Origin: Salvelinus alpinus
Taxonomy: Eukaryota; Chordata; Actinopteri; Salmoniformes; Salmonidae
Direction of reading: 5' to 3'
Assembly: GCF_045679555.1 (NCBI RefSeq)
Contig: NC_092092.1
Coordinates: forward strand, 10,015,190-10,079,189
Length of the DNA stretch: 64,000 bases
Shown here one piece after another: positions 22,001 to 32,527 of the stretch; positions within the stretch are counted from its first letter, which is position 1, and each line of letters opens with the position of its first letter. The notes beneath the pieces are model-generated. The model was given only the letters and a program-made list of their open reading frames with translations. It had not been told where the DNA came from and made no database searches. The position numbers and the translations under genes were made by a program.

Positions 22001-25000
22001 ATTTTCAATGACGGCCTAGGAACGGTGGGTTAACTGCCTTGTTCAGGGGCAGAACGACAGATTTTTACCTTGTCAGCTCGGGTATCAATCTTGCAACCTT
22101 ACGGTTAACTAGTCCAACGCTCTAACCACCTGCCTTACATTGCACTCCACGAGGAGCCTGCCTGTTACGCGAATGCAGTAAGAAGCCAAGGTAAGTTGCT
22201 AGCTAGCATTAAACTTATCTTATAAAAAACAATCAATCAATCATAATCACTAGTTAACTACACATGGTTGATGATATTACTAGTTTATCTAGCGTGTCCT
22301 GCGTTGCATATAATCGATGCGGTGGCATTCGCGAAAAAGGACTGTCGTTGCTCCAACGTGTACCTAACCATAAACATCAATGCCTTTCTTAAAATAAATA
22401 CACAAGTGTATATTTTTAAGCCTTCATATTTAGTTAATATTGCCTGCTAACATGAATTTCTTTTAACTTGGAAAAATGGTGTCACTTCGCGTCAATTTTA
22501 CGTAATTATGACATAACATTGAAGGTTGTGTAATGTAACAGGAATATTTAGACTTATGGATGCCACCCGTTAGATAAAATACAGAACTGTTCCGTATTTC
22601 ACTGAAAGAATAAACGTTTTGTTTTCGAGATGATAGTTTCCGGATTCGACCATATTAATGACCTAAGGCTCGTATTTCTGTGTGTTATTATGTTATAATT
22701 AAGTCTATGATTTGATAGAGCAGTCTGACTGAGCGATGGTAGGCACCAGCAGGCTCGTAAGCATTCATTCAAACAGGTTTTGCCAGCAGCTCGTCGCTGT
22801 GCTTCAAGCATTGAGCTGTTTTTGACTTCAAGCCTATCAACTCCCGAGATTAGGCTGTTGTAACCGATGTGAAATGGCTAGCTAGTTAGCGGGGTGTGCG
22901 CTAATAGCGTTTCAAACGTCACTCGCTCTGAGACTTGGAGTAGTTGTTCCCCTTGTTCTGCATTGGTAACGCTGCTTCGAGGGTGGCTGTTGTCGACGTG
23001 TTCCTGGTTCGAGCCCAGGTAGGAGCGAGGAGAGGGACGGAAGCTATACTGTTACACTGGCAATACTAAAGTGCCTATAAGAACATCCAATAGTCAAAGG
23101 TATATGAAATACAAATCGTATAGAGAGAAATAGTCCTATAATTCCAAAAATAACTACAACCTAAAACTTCTTACCTGGGAATATTGAAGTCTCATGTTAA
23201 AAGGAACCACCAGCTTTCATATGTTCTCATGTTCTGAGCAAGGAACTTAAACGTTAGCTTTCTTACATGGCACATATTGCACTTATACCTTCTCCAACAC
23301 TTTGTTTTTGCATTATTTAAACCAAATTGAACATGTTTCATTATTTATTTGAGGCTAAATTGATTTTATTGATGTATTATATTAAGTTAAAATAAGAGTT
23401 CATTCAGTATTGTTGTAACTGTCATTATTACGAATACATTTTAAAAATCGTCCGATTAGTCGGTATCTGCTTTTTTTGGTCCTCCAATAATCGGTATCGG
23501 TATCGGTGTTAAAATCATAATCGGTCGACCTCTAATTGTAACTATATAATTAGAGTAGACTTTCTATTTCCATGATTCCAACAGTTAACACAAGTGTTTT
23601 GCTCTAAATCGCAAGTCAAATTGCAACATTTGGTTAAAAATAAGCCCCAGATTGCTTGCCCATATCGTGCAGCCCTATGTGGCAGTGTAGAAATTATCTC
23701 AAATACAGAAATTGATGAAAATGATTTTTAAATTGAACAGTATAAAACAATCAGAATGGAGAAAGACCCATTGAAATCACTTAGAATATGTGTTGCCACC
23801 CTAGGGTCACGCACTACACAAAGCAAATTTAGAACTTTTATTATTAAACATAAAATACCGTCATTTAAAAAATATATATATATATATATATTTTTTTTTT
23901 CTCTAATCTTTACAGGAAAATGCCACAGGCACTATCTGATGTGTGGAAACATTTCACTGCAGCTAATGTAGAAGGAAAATCTGTGTACATTTGCAAATAC
24001 TGTGCCAAATCATTTGTGAAGAATCCAACAAAGATGCAGAATCATCTGGCCAAGTGCATAAAGTTCCCTCAGCGCTCACAACAAGCAACCTCTGACAAAA
24101 GTCCCTTTACTTCTATTCAAGGTGAAAATTATGAATCAGACACCTTGAAAATTATGAATCAAGACCTGATTCCAGGTCCTCCTGGAATCAGAAGTGTTTG
24201 ACTCAATGGAGGAACATAGTCAGATAAATGCTGATGTATGTCTTGCTTGAGCTGTGTATGCAACTGGTTCACCTCTGATGCTCTCAGGCAATGTGTATTG
24301 GAAGAGATTTCTGAATGTTCTTCACCCAGCATTCACCCATCCAACCAGACAACCAGACATGCTTTATCTACTCATTTGCCAGATGCAGAGTTCAACAGAG
24401 TTCAAGTGAAGGTCAAGCAAATCATAGAGAAAGCAGACTGTATTGCAATCATCTCTGATGGGTGGTCGAATTTTCTTGGGCAAGGAATAATTAACTACAT
24501 CTCCACCCCTCAACCAGTATTCTACAAGAGCACAGACACAAGGGACAACAGACACACCGGTCTCTACACTGCAGATGAGCTGAAGGCAGTCATCAATTAC
24601 CTTGGACCACAGAATGTATTTGCACTGGTGACAGACAATGCTGCGAACATGAAGGCTGCTTGGTCTAAAGTGGAGGAGTCCTACCCTCACATCACACCCA
24701 TTGGCTGTGCTGCTCATGCATTGAATCTGCTCCTCAAGGACGTCATGGCACTGAAAACAATGGATACACTCTACAAGAGAGCCAAGGAAATGGTTAGGTA
24801 TGTGAAGGGTCATCAAGTTATAGCAGCCATCTACCTCACCAAGCAAAGTGAGAAGAATAAGAGCACCACATTGAAGCTGCCCAGCAACACCCGTTGGGGT
24901 GGTGTTGTCATCATGTTTGACAGTCTCCTGGAGAGGAAGGAGTCTCCAAGAAATGGCCATATCACAGTTTGCCAATATGGACAGCCCCACCAAGGGGATC

Positions 25001-28000
25001 CTCCTGGATGATGTATTTTGGGAGAGAGTAGTAAGCAGCCTTAAACTCCTGAAACCTATAGCAGTAGCCATTGCATAGATTGAGGGAGACAATGCCATCC
25101 TGTCTGATGTTAAATAAAAGAAGAAATCCGTACTGCCCTGCCCACTTCACTGTTGCTCCAAGCAGAGGAAACTGCAGTTCTGAAATATATCAAAAAGCAT
25201 GAAGACTTCTGCCTAAAGCCCATACACGCCGCAGCATACATGTTGGACCCCAAGTATGCTGGCAAGAGCATCCTGTCTGTATGAGGGCAAGGTTCTTGGC
25301 AGTCTGCGAAGTACACTTCCAAGCAAGGGCTTTGCGATGGAGATGCAATATGGCAGTCGTGCCAACATATCTCATCAGCCACCTGGTGGAAGGGACTTTG
25401 TGGATCTGAGGCTCTCTCCCCTGTTGCCTCCATCATCCTCCAAATCCCACCAACATCGGCCGCCTCAGAGCGCAACTGGTCCTTGTTTGGGAACACACAC
25501 ACCAAAGCACGCAACAGGCTAACCAATACAAGGGTTGAAAAATTGGTGGCCATCCGGGCAAATTTGAGGCTTTTTGAGCCTGACAAACAGCCATCTTCAA
25601 CAAGGTTGGAAAGTGACCGTGAAGATGAGGCTTCAGAGTCTGATGTTCAAGAGGTGGACATTGAGGAGGTCCAGGGAGAAGACATGGAAGCCTGAGAGGA
25701 AGACAGTCTAGAAACTAAAGCTTTTGTCATTTTACAGATGTTTGTTGAAAATGTTTTTGGGAGATGTGATGGATCTTTGGGATCATTCAAAATTCCCTTT
25801 TGTTGTTCAGTGAAATCATCCCATGTGAAGAGTCAACTCATTTAGTTAAAGTTCAATTCGTAACTTTTTTTTTTAGTTTGGAAGGATTTAATCATTTGCA
25901 AATGTCTACTTAGAAACAAACCTTTTGCCTTGTCATGTCTCCATATGATATGGTAAATATATCCAATTCAAAAAACATACATATTTAAATGGTATTCATA
26001 TTAATTTGCATATATTCCCGTTAATTCCCACGGAACGTTTCCACCTCCTGAATATTCCCGATTAGTTTGTTTCGGTATGTTGCATTGAAAGTGGCTAATA
26101 TTGCGTTGATTCGATCACAATTACCACAGTAAAGGGAAACGTTGATGGTGTTAACTAACCTTTTGAGTCAAAATGCAAGCTGAGATCTACCGCTCATATA
26201 CCGACAACGGTATCATGAGTAGGCCTAATGTGTGTTTGTGGGGCTCAGAAAGAGTATTGAGGAAGAGGTGAGGAGCAGCAGGAGAAAGGAAGAGTAGGAA
26301 AATCTCTCTCTGCCCCCCAGTTGCTCTCCACCCTAGGGATGGGCTCGGTTATTCAAATATCCAAGCTGACGTTAATATTCGAATACAATTTTTTTTAAAT
26401 AATTGGTCTATTTTAACAATGAAAAGGCTTTGTCTCAATTGAAATGATCTATGTGACATTGCCACACACGGATATACCATGACATTTGAAGTTCTTAATT
26501 CAATAAACCAACAAACTTTTGTATGTAGATTTATTGACGTGTGCCCCATATAAAGACTGTGTAGCCTACATAGGTTCATGCGTGTATCTTGTTGTTGGCA
26601 CCAGTCGGAGGCTCCATGTGTAGCAACGTGACATGGGAGATCTCTAATCAGTGCAAAATATAATTAAAATTACGGAATTTAATTGGCTAAATGAGGATTA
26701 GGCTAAAACGAGTAACCGACAGGTAGTCTGTTTAATCCGAATGGAGTTGTATACAAGGACAGGGAGCGCAGCAAAATATCCTCAACTAGCCTAGCGAGCT
26801 AACGTCTGGCAATCTTAGCTTCTTTACATCAATTTGATACAGTAAAGACAGCCACTGCCATATTTTTTTAACCCTTATTTGAACAGGTAAGTTGACTGAA
26901 CACGTTCTCTTTTACAACAACAAACTGGAGAATACTTACAGGGAAGCGGAGGGGGGAGGGTGAATGAGACAATTGGAAACTGGGGATGATTACATGGCTA
27001 TGATGGTATGACAGCCAGATTGGGAATTTAACCAGGACACCGGGGTCAACACCCCTACTCTTACAATAAGTGCCATGGGATCCACAGAGTCAGGACACCA
27101 ATTTTAACGTTCCATCCGGAAGACAGCACCTTACACAGGGCAATGTCCCCAATCACTGCCTTGGGGCATTGACAGATTTTTTTTTTTAGACCAGAGAAAT
27201 GTGCCTCCTACTGGCCCCCCAACACCACTTCTAGCAGCATCTGGTCTCCCATCCAGGGACCAACCCTACTTATCTTCAGAGGCAAGCCAGCAGTGGGATG
27301 CAGGATGGTATACTGCTGGAAAATGGGATGATAGATAACCTATGTCATTTATAAGTTTGTTTAACTAGCGTGAGTCAGTGGCTACTTTTTCTCTCCCTCC
27401 CATGTCAACACACTCCCAGCCCCTGCCCATCCCCCGCCCTGCTGCAGTGCGCACCCTCTCTCCCGAGTCGTGCAGGCTGCGCAGCAAACAGGTGTCCAAG
27501 TTAAACAAAGGGCTCCCGAGTGGCGCAGTGGTCTAAGACACTGCATCTCAGTGCAAGAGGCGTCACTGCAGTACCTGGTTCAAATCCAGGCTGCATCACA
27601 TCCGGCTGTGATTGGGAGTCCCATAGGGCGGTGCACAATTGGCCCAGCGTCATCTGGGTTTGGCCGGGGTAGGCTGTCAATGTAAATAAGAATTTGTTCT
27701 TAACTGACTATTTTTTTTATTTAATTTATCTGGCTATCCCCCCATTTCATCCCTTCATACCTCACACACATGCAACCAGAAAATATCTATTGGTTGCCAT
27801 GACAGCCCTTCTTCCCCTTAGATGGTGTGTTTGTTAGATGGAGCCTAAATTAGCTGGCTCAGCCTGCTGGAGGCTTGGTAGTGGGCTGGTTTTGTTTGTC
27901 TTCACTCATCATATTGATTTGTTCAGAGTTATGGAACCAAACTATGAACTTACCATTTCTCGTTCTCTCCCACTTTCGCTCTCTCTGTCTCGTCGCTCTC

Positions 28001-31000
28001 TCTCTCCCCCTTCTCCCCTTCCCACAGCAAAATCTATTGCGGCAGCAGGAGAGGGTGGAGGAGAGAGTTCAGGACATCGATGAGCAGCTCTGTAAACTGG
28101 ACTCTGACAAGTGTGTGGTGGAGGTACGTCTGATTTCTCAAACTCTCTCTCTGTGTGTATGTATGTGTGTATATCTATGATATATCTGTCATCTATCCAT
28201 ACACATAGAGTACCAGTCAAAAGTTTTGGACACACCTACTCATTCCAGGGTTTTTCTTTATTTTTCCTATTTTCTACATTGTGGAATAATAGTGAAGACA
28301 TCAAAACTATGAAATAACACGTATGGAATCTTGTAGTAACCAAAAAAGTATTCAACGAATCAAGATATATTTGAGATTCTTTAAAGTAGTCACCCTTTGC
28401 CTTGATAACAGCTTGGCATGATCTCAACCAGCTCCATGAGATAGTCACCTGGAATGCATTTCAATTAACAGGTGTGCCTTTGTTAAAAGTTAATTTGTGG
28501 AATTTCTTTCCTTAATGCATTTGAGCCAATCAGTTGTTGTGACACGGTAGGGGTGGTATACAGAATATAGCCCTATTTGGTAAAAGACCAAGTACATATT
28601 ATAACAAGAACAGCTCAAATAAGCAAAGAGAAATGACAGTCCATTTCTTTAAGACATGAATGTCAGTCAATCTGGAAAATTGCAAGAACTTTGAAAGTTT
28701 CTTCAAGTGCAGTCGCAAAAACCTTCAAGCGCTATGATGAAACTGGCTCTCATGAGGACCGCCACAGGAAAGGATGATCCAGAGTTACCTCTGCTGCAGA
28801 GGATAAGTTAATTAGAGTTACCAGCCTCAGAAATTGCAGCCCAAATAAATGTTTCACAGAGATCAAGTAACAGACACATCTCAACATCAACTGTTCAGAG
28901 GAGACTGTGTGTATCAGGCCTTCATGGTCGAATTGCTGCAAGGAAACCACTATTAACGGCCACCAATAAGAGGAGACTTGCTTGGGCCAAGAAACACGAG
29001 CAATGGACATTAGACTGGTGGAAATCTGTCCTTTGGTCTGACTCCAAATTTGAGATTTTTGGTTCTAACTGCTGTCTTTGTGAGACGCAGAGTAGGTGAA
29101 CGGATGATCTCCGCATGTGTGGTTCCCACCGTGAAGCATGGAGGAGGTTTGATGATGTGGGGGTGCTTTGCTGGTGACCCTGTGGTTTATTTAGAATTCA
29201 AGACACACTTAACCAGCATGGCTACCACAGCATTCTGCAGCGATACGCCATCCCATCTGGTTTGCGCTTAGTGGGGCTATTTGTTTTTCAACAGGACAAT
29301 GACCCAACACACCTCCAGGCTGTGTAAGGACTATTTGACCAAGAAGGAGAGTGATGGAGTGCTGCATCAGATGACCTGGCCTCCACAATCACCCGACCTC
29401 AACCCAATTGAGATGGTTTGGGATGAGTTGGACCGCAGAGTGAAGAAAAAGTAGCCAACAAGTGCTCAGCGTATATGTGAGCACTCTTCAAGAAGACTGT
29501 TGGAAAAGCATTCCTCATGAAGCTGGTTGAGAGAATGCCAGGAGTGTGCAAAGCTGACATCGAGGCAAAGGGTGGTTACTTTGAAGAATTTCAAATATAA
29601 AATATATTTTGATTTGTTTAACACTTTTTTGGTTACTACATGATTCCATATGTGTTATTTCCTAGTTTTGATGTATTCACTATTATTCTACAATGTAGAA
29701 AATAGTAAAAATAAAAACTCTTGAATGAGTAGGTGTTCTGAAACTTTTGACTGGTACTGTATGTATGTACACTACCGTTCAAAAGTTTGGGGTCACTTAG
29801 AAATGTCCTTGTTTTTGAATGAAAATAACATTTTATTTTTTTGTCCATTTTTAAAATAACATCAAATTGATCATAAATACAGTGTAGACATTGATGTTGT
29901 ACGTGACTATTGTAGCTGGAAACTGCAGATTTTTTATGGAATATCTACATAGGTGTACAGAGGCCCATTATCAGCAACCATCACTCCTGTTTTCCAATGG
30001 CACGTTGTTAGCTAATCCACGTTTATCATTTTAAAAGGCTAATTAGACAACCCTATTGCAATTATGTTAGCACAGCTGAAAACTGTTGGTCTGATTTAAA
30101 GAAGCAATAAAACGGGCCTTCCTTAGACTAGTTGAGTATCTGGAGCATCAGCATTTGAGGGATCGATTACAGGCTCAAAATGGCTAGAATCAAAGAACTT
30201 TCTTCTGAAACTTGTCAGTCTATTCTTATTCTGAGAAATAATGGCTATTCCATGCGAGAAATTGCCAAGAAACTGAAGATCTCGTACAACGCTGTGTACT
30301 ACTCCCTTCACAGAAAACAGTGCAAACTGGCTCTAACCAGTATAAAAAGAGTGGGAGGCCCCGGTGCACAACTGAGCAAGAAGACAAGTACATTTAGTGT
30401 CTAGTTTGAGAAACAAGATGCCTCAAGTCCTCGACTGGCAGCTTCTTCACCTGCGGAGGTCCTGGGCTGGCGTAGTTTCACGTGGTTTGCGGTTGTGAGG
30501 CCGTTTGGACGTACTGCCAAACTCTGTCAAATGATTGAGGCGGCTTATGGTAGATAAATTAACATTCAATTCTCTGGCAACAGCTCTGGTGGATATTCCT
30601 GCAGTCAGCATGCCAATTGCACACTCCCTCAACTTGAGAAATATGTGGCCTTTTATTGTCCCCAGCACAAGGTGCACTTGTGTAATGATCATGCCGTTTA
30701 ATCAGCTTCTTGGTATGCCACACCTGTCAGGTGGATGGATTATCTTGGCAAGGGAGAAATGTTCACTAACAGGGATGTAAACAAATTTGTGCACATTTTT
30801 GAAAAATAAGCTTTAAGTGCGTATGGAAAATTTCTGCTATCTTTTATTTAAGCTCTTGAAACATGGGACCAACACTTGACATGTTGCATTTTATATTTTA
30901 GTTCAGTATATAACCATAGAGATCCTATTAAACTAAGATAATGATGTGTGTATGTGTTCACTCCTACAGGACCGAGTCTGTGAGCTGAAAGAGGAGGTGC

Positions 31001-32527
31001 GTGTGCAGTATCTGCGGATGCAGCACTTCTTGGAAGAAGACTTGTCCCGTACGCTGGAGGTTCTAGAGCGGGCCCGTTCTAGGTTCTGCCAGGAGAACGC
31101 GGGCCAGGTTCTAGCTTTGGGAGAACAGAGACACGAGGCCCAGAAGCTGCTCAGCTCAGTCCACACGGCCTTTGGCAAATCTGAGGAGCTGGGCTTCATG
31201 AAGAACACCAAGCCTGTCAAGATCCTCATGGAGCGGTGAGAGACAGGACCATTACAAACATGTTATTACAGATACAAAAAGGAGATTACACAAGGCTTAT
31301 TATGCACATTACCACTGTAATCATGTTATAATGGTCATGCTTGTTACACGCATTGCAACTATAGGTACAGTATGTTTGTGGGAGGCGGGTGAAGTTCCAG
31401 ACTCCTTGTATGTTTTTATTACAGGATATGAGCCGTAGCAGCAGAAATGCGTAGGGCTCATTCAGGGATTGAACTGGGATCCTCGCTACAGGGGGAATCG
31501 TATGGTTCCGGAGGCAAGAGTGTTAACCACTCATCTAGACTCCGGTCCCGCAACTATACTTTTAATGGAGCGCTATGATACGAGGCTTGTTACATACATA
31601 TTTGTGTGTGTTGCAGGTCTCAAGCGTGCGTGGGCAGTGCACTCCCTCCCTACAAGGTGGGAAGTCTCAACTCTAAGCTGTTCCTGTCAGAACTCTCCAA
31701 GAGAGAGAAGAGCCTACGGAAAACAATGGAAGGTAGGATTGAGAGTATTATCTTTACAGAACCATCACAGCCTTATCTGGTTTGTCTTAGTGGATCAAGG
31801 TAATTCTGATCCCCTCTTCTCTTTCCTCCTCTACCTCTCTCACCCCCCTCCAGCCCCCTTAAACCCTCCCTCCTCATTCCTCCAGTCCGTCCCTGCGTCT
31901 CCCAGCGGCCTCGGCTCGGGGGCGGAGAAACGCAAACACTCCTCGGCGTTCCCAGAAGGCAACGGGAGCGCCGGGAAAAACACTGCTTCCGGGTTCAAGG
32001 ACTCTTCATCTTCCTCCTCTAAGCAGTCCTACCAGGGCCCAAACTCTGCCCCCGGAGAGGGCCAATCCTCGAATCAGCAGCCTCTGGGCCCCTGTGGCCC
32101 CTCCCACATGAGCGAAGGTGGCGGAACAGGAAGTGGAAGCGGTTCTCTGACCAATCACCATTCAGGGTCTGTGTTCGGTCCCTCCCACTTCCCCCCTGCC
32201 GGCAGTAGCTCCTCCCATTCTTCCCAGCAGGCTGTGCTCCCCCAGTATGGCGGGCGTAAGATCCTGGTGTGTACCATGGATAACTGCTACTGCTCCGGGG
32301 TACCCTCCGTGTCGGGGCACCGCGGCCACCCGCCCTACCCACGTTCAGGCTCCTTTCCCTGGGTAAGCGCCCAGGACTATCCCCATCCCCCCGGCCTAGC
32401 CTCTGGAGCTCCAGCCATGCAAGGGCTTGCTGTCAGAGACTGGATAGATGCACAGCAGACGCACCGACACACAGACTTCTATGGCCTGTATGGGCAGCCC
32501 TCCACCAAGCACTATGTCACCAGTTAA
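16034..32527 (+). CDS. trim8: TRIM8 RING-type E3 ubiquitin ligase
   Basis: The five coding exons are 16034-16654, 28028-28123, 30970-31235, 31617-31732 and 31854-32527. All have GT/AG borders, and together they give an open 590-aa protein (human TRIM8 is 551). Exon 1 encodes the RING (Cys30, Cys33, Cys45, His47, Cys50, Cys53, Cys67, Cys70), B-box 1 (from Cys108) and B-box 2 (from Cys161). Exons 2-3 encode the coiled coil ([18 protein letters not shown] and following). Exon 5 encodes the Ser/Pro/Gly-rich tail ending in the diagnostic [14 protein letters not shown]8 modulates NF-kB, TAK1/TRAF6 and SOCS1/STAT signalling and is found in cytoplasm and nucleus; this is family knowledge. The first ATG (16034) is used, though 16052 has the stronger Kozak context and would give a form 6 residues shorter. 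Intron 1 (11.4 kb) and intron 2 (2.8 kb) are full of transposons. Confidence 0.95.
16734..16752. repeat. (GT)n microsatellite
   Basis: A pure GT run lies 80 bases inside trim8 intron 1. It gives the spurious V/C-rich extension seen if exon 1 is read through its splice donor at 16655. Confidence 0.8.
16760..20170. other. trim8 intron 1, largely unassigned
   Basis: No exon of trim8 or other gene is visible in this 3.4 kb. A G-rich run lies at 17307-17341. Short open frames on either strand show no homology or splice context. The sequence is AT-rich without the common salmonid repeats, so it may contain unique intronic DNA. Confidence 0.35.
20645..21387 (-). mobile_element. RSg-1-like LINE fragment (reverse transcriptase C-terminal part)
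   Basis: The minus strand encodes the catalytic FADDTT box (21409-21152 frame, [13 protein letters not shown]), then [29 protein letters not shown] and a long C-terminal region ending RLLNR. The frame changes once at about 21150. The same region recurs in the longer copy at 47195-49200. Both the 5' half and the true 3' tail are missing here. Confidence 0.8.
21864..23534. mobile_element. Non-autonomous hAT element, 1.67 kb, with 8-bp target duplication
   Basis: Ends 'tagaggttgaccgattaatc' (left) and, reverse-complemented, 'tagaggtcgaccgattatga' (right) are inverted repeats. They are flanked by 'attctaac' (21856-21863) and 'attgtaac' (23535-23542), an 8-bp duplication with one mismatch, as hAT transposases produce. 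The interior has repeated 'cgattaatcgg/aatcggtatcgg' phrases near both ends but no transposase. A SINE sits inside at 21950-22137. Confidence 0.7.
21950..22137 (-). repeat. tRNA-derived SINE (SlmI-like)
   Basis: Reading on the minus strand gives a tRNA-like head with 'gtggttagagcgttggac' and the B-box 'ggttgcaagattgatacc'. Then come 'gagctgacaaggtaaaaat', 'ctgcccctgaacaaggcag' and the LINE-derived tail 'cctagttaaataaaggtg'. I recognise it as the second common salmonid SINE besides HpaI; the SlmI name is from memory. Confidence 0.65.
23920..25695 (+). pseudogene. hAT-family transposase, disrupted
   Basis: The N-terminal piece (23920-24201) carries a BED zinc finger: [11 protein letters not shown], then CKYC and later MQNHLAKC. 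The middle piece (24238-25011) has the hAT core: [12 protein letters not shown], then [16 protein letters not shown], then [19 protein letters not shown] and TRWGGVV. The C-terminal piece (to 25695) retains [14 protein letters not shown] and an acidic tail, the dimerisation region. At least three frame changes or stops separate the pieces, so it is inactive. It lies in trim8 intron 1 in the same orientation as the host gene. Similar proteins were domesticated as ZBED genes, but the breaks argue against that here. Confidence 0.8.
26061..26867. other. trim8 intron 1, repeat-like, unassigned
   Basis: The phrase near 26335 ('gggatgggctcggttattca', then 'aatattcgaatac') resembles the end of another fish DNA transposon. 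I cannot confirm a partner end. No exon is present. Confidence 0.25.
26868..27312 (-). repeat. 5S rRNA-derived SINE (SINE3-like), copy 1
   Basis: On the minus strand the element begins 'ataccatcctgcatcccact' and continues 'gcctctgaagataagtaggg', 'ttggtccctggatgggagac'. These match the 5S rRNA phrases GAAGCTAAGCAGGG and TTGGATGGGAGACC. After the 5S head comes a roughly 300-bp body and a LINE-like tail ending 'caggtaagttgactgaacac' when read on +. It lies in trim8 intron 1. It is not a functional 5S gene. Confidence 0.75.
27510..27725 (+). repeat. HpaI-type tRNA-derived SINE, full length
   Basis: A complete copy has 'gggctcccgagtggcgcagt', B-box 'cctggttcaaatccaggct', 'gattgggagtcccatagggc', and tail 'aagaatttgttcttaactga'. 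It is in trim8 intron 1, 300 bases upstream of exon 2, in the gene's orientation. Confidence 0.9.
28208..29759 (+). mobile_element. Tc1-like transposon, near full length
   Basis: Ends 'gagtaccagtcaaaagtttt' and, inverted, 'cagtaccagtcaaaagtttc' are flanked by TA (28206-28207 and 29760-29761). The 1552-bp interior reads through a Tc1 transposase on +, with the first catalytic block near 29030 (VLWSD), [10 protein letters not shown] at 29119 and [18 protein letters not shown] at 29391-29444. Stops and shifts break the frame. A shorter copy of the same family is at 40194-41299. It lies in trim8 intron 2. Confidence 0.9.
29770..30446 (+). mobile_element. Tc1-like transposon, 5' half
   Basis: It starts at the terminal repeat 'cactaccgttcaaaagtttg' after TA and runs into the transposase start at 30180 ([20 protein letters not shown], then [17 protein letters not shown], a helix-turn-helix). 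It is cut at about 30446, where a different Tc1 family begins in the opposite orientation. The catalytic domain is absent. Confidence 0.8.
30447..30906 (-). mobile_element. Second Tc1-like family, 5' half, inverted
   Basis: The minus strand from the end at about 30906 ('tactgaactaaaatataaaa') leads to an N-terminal transposase frame. That frame reads [20 protein letters not shown], then [12 protein letters not shown], the DNA-binding half of a Tc1 protein. Its catalytic half is missing. It abuts the preceding fragment head to head, just 63 bases before trim8 exon 3. Confidence 0.75.

Larger units (their letters stand above)
20173..26060 (+). mobile_element. hAT transposon (autonomous-type, decayed), interrupted by other elements
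   Basis: The left part starts near 'agggttgcaaagggtctgaa' with 'gtaaatttccgaaaatt', a familiar hAT flank in fish. The transposase gene is at 23920-25695, and the tail near 26010-26060 has 'attcccgttaattcccacgg'. The pieces are separated by an RSg-1 LINE fragment (20645-21387) and a non-autonomous hAT element (21864-23534). That the left flank and transposase belong to one element is my inference from orientation and family memory. The termini were not matched exactly. Confidence 0.45.

Noticed and set aside
24364-25586. Long minus-strand frames of 244 and 158 codons
   Set aside because: They are shadows of the hAT transposase on the plus strand and carry no recognisable motif.
31469-31616. 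Upstream part of the long frame ending at 32527 as coding sequence
   Set aside because: It runs through intron 3, the exon 4 region in the wrong frame and intron 4. The true coding path uses splice sites at 31617, 31732 and 31854.
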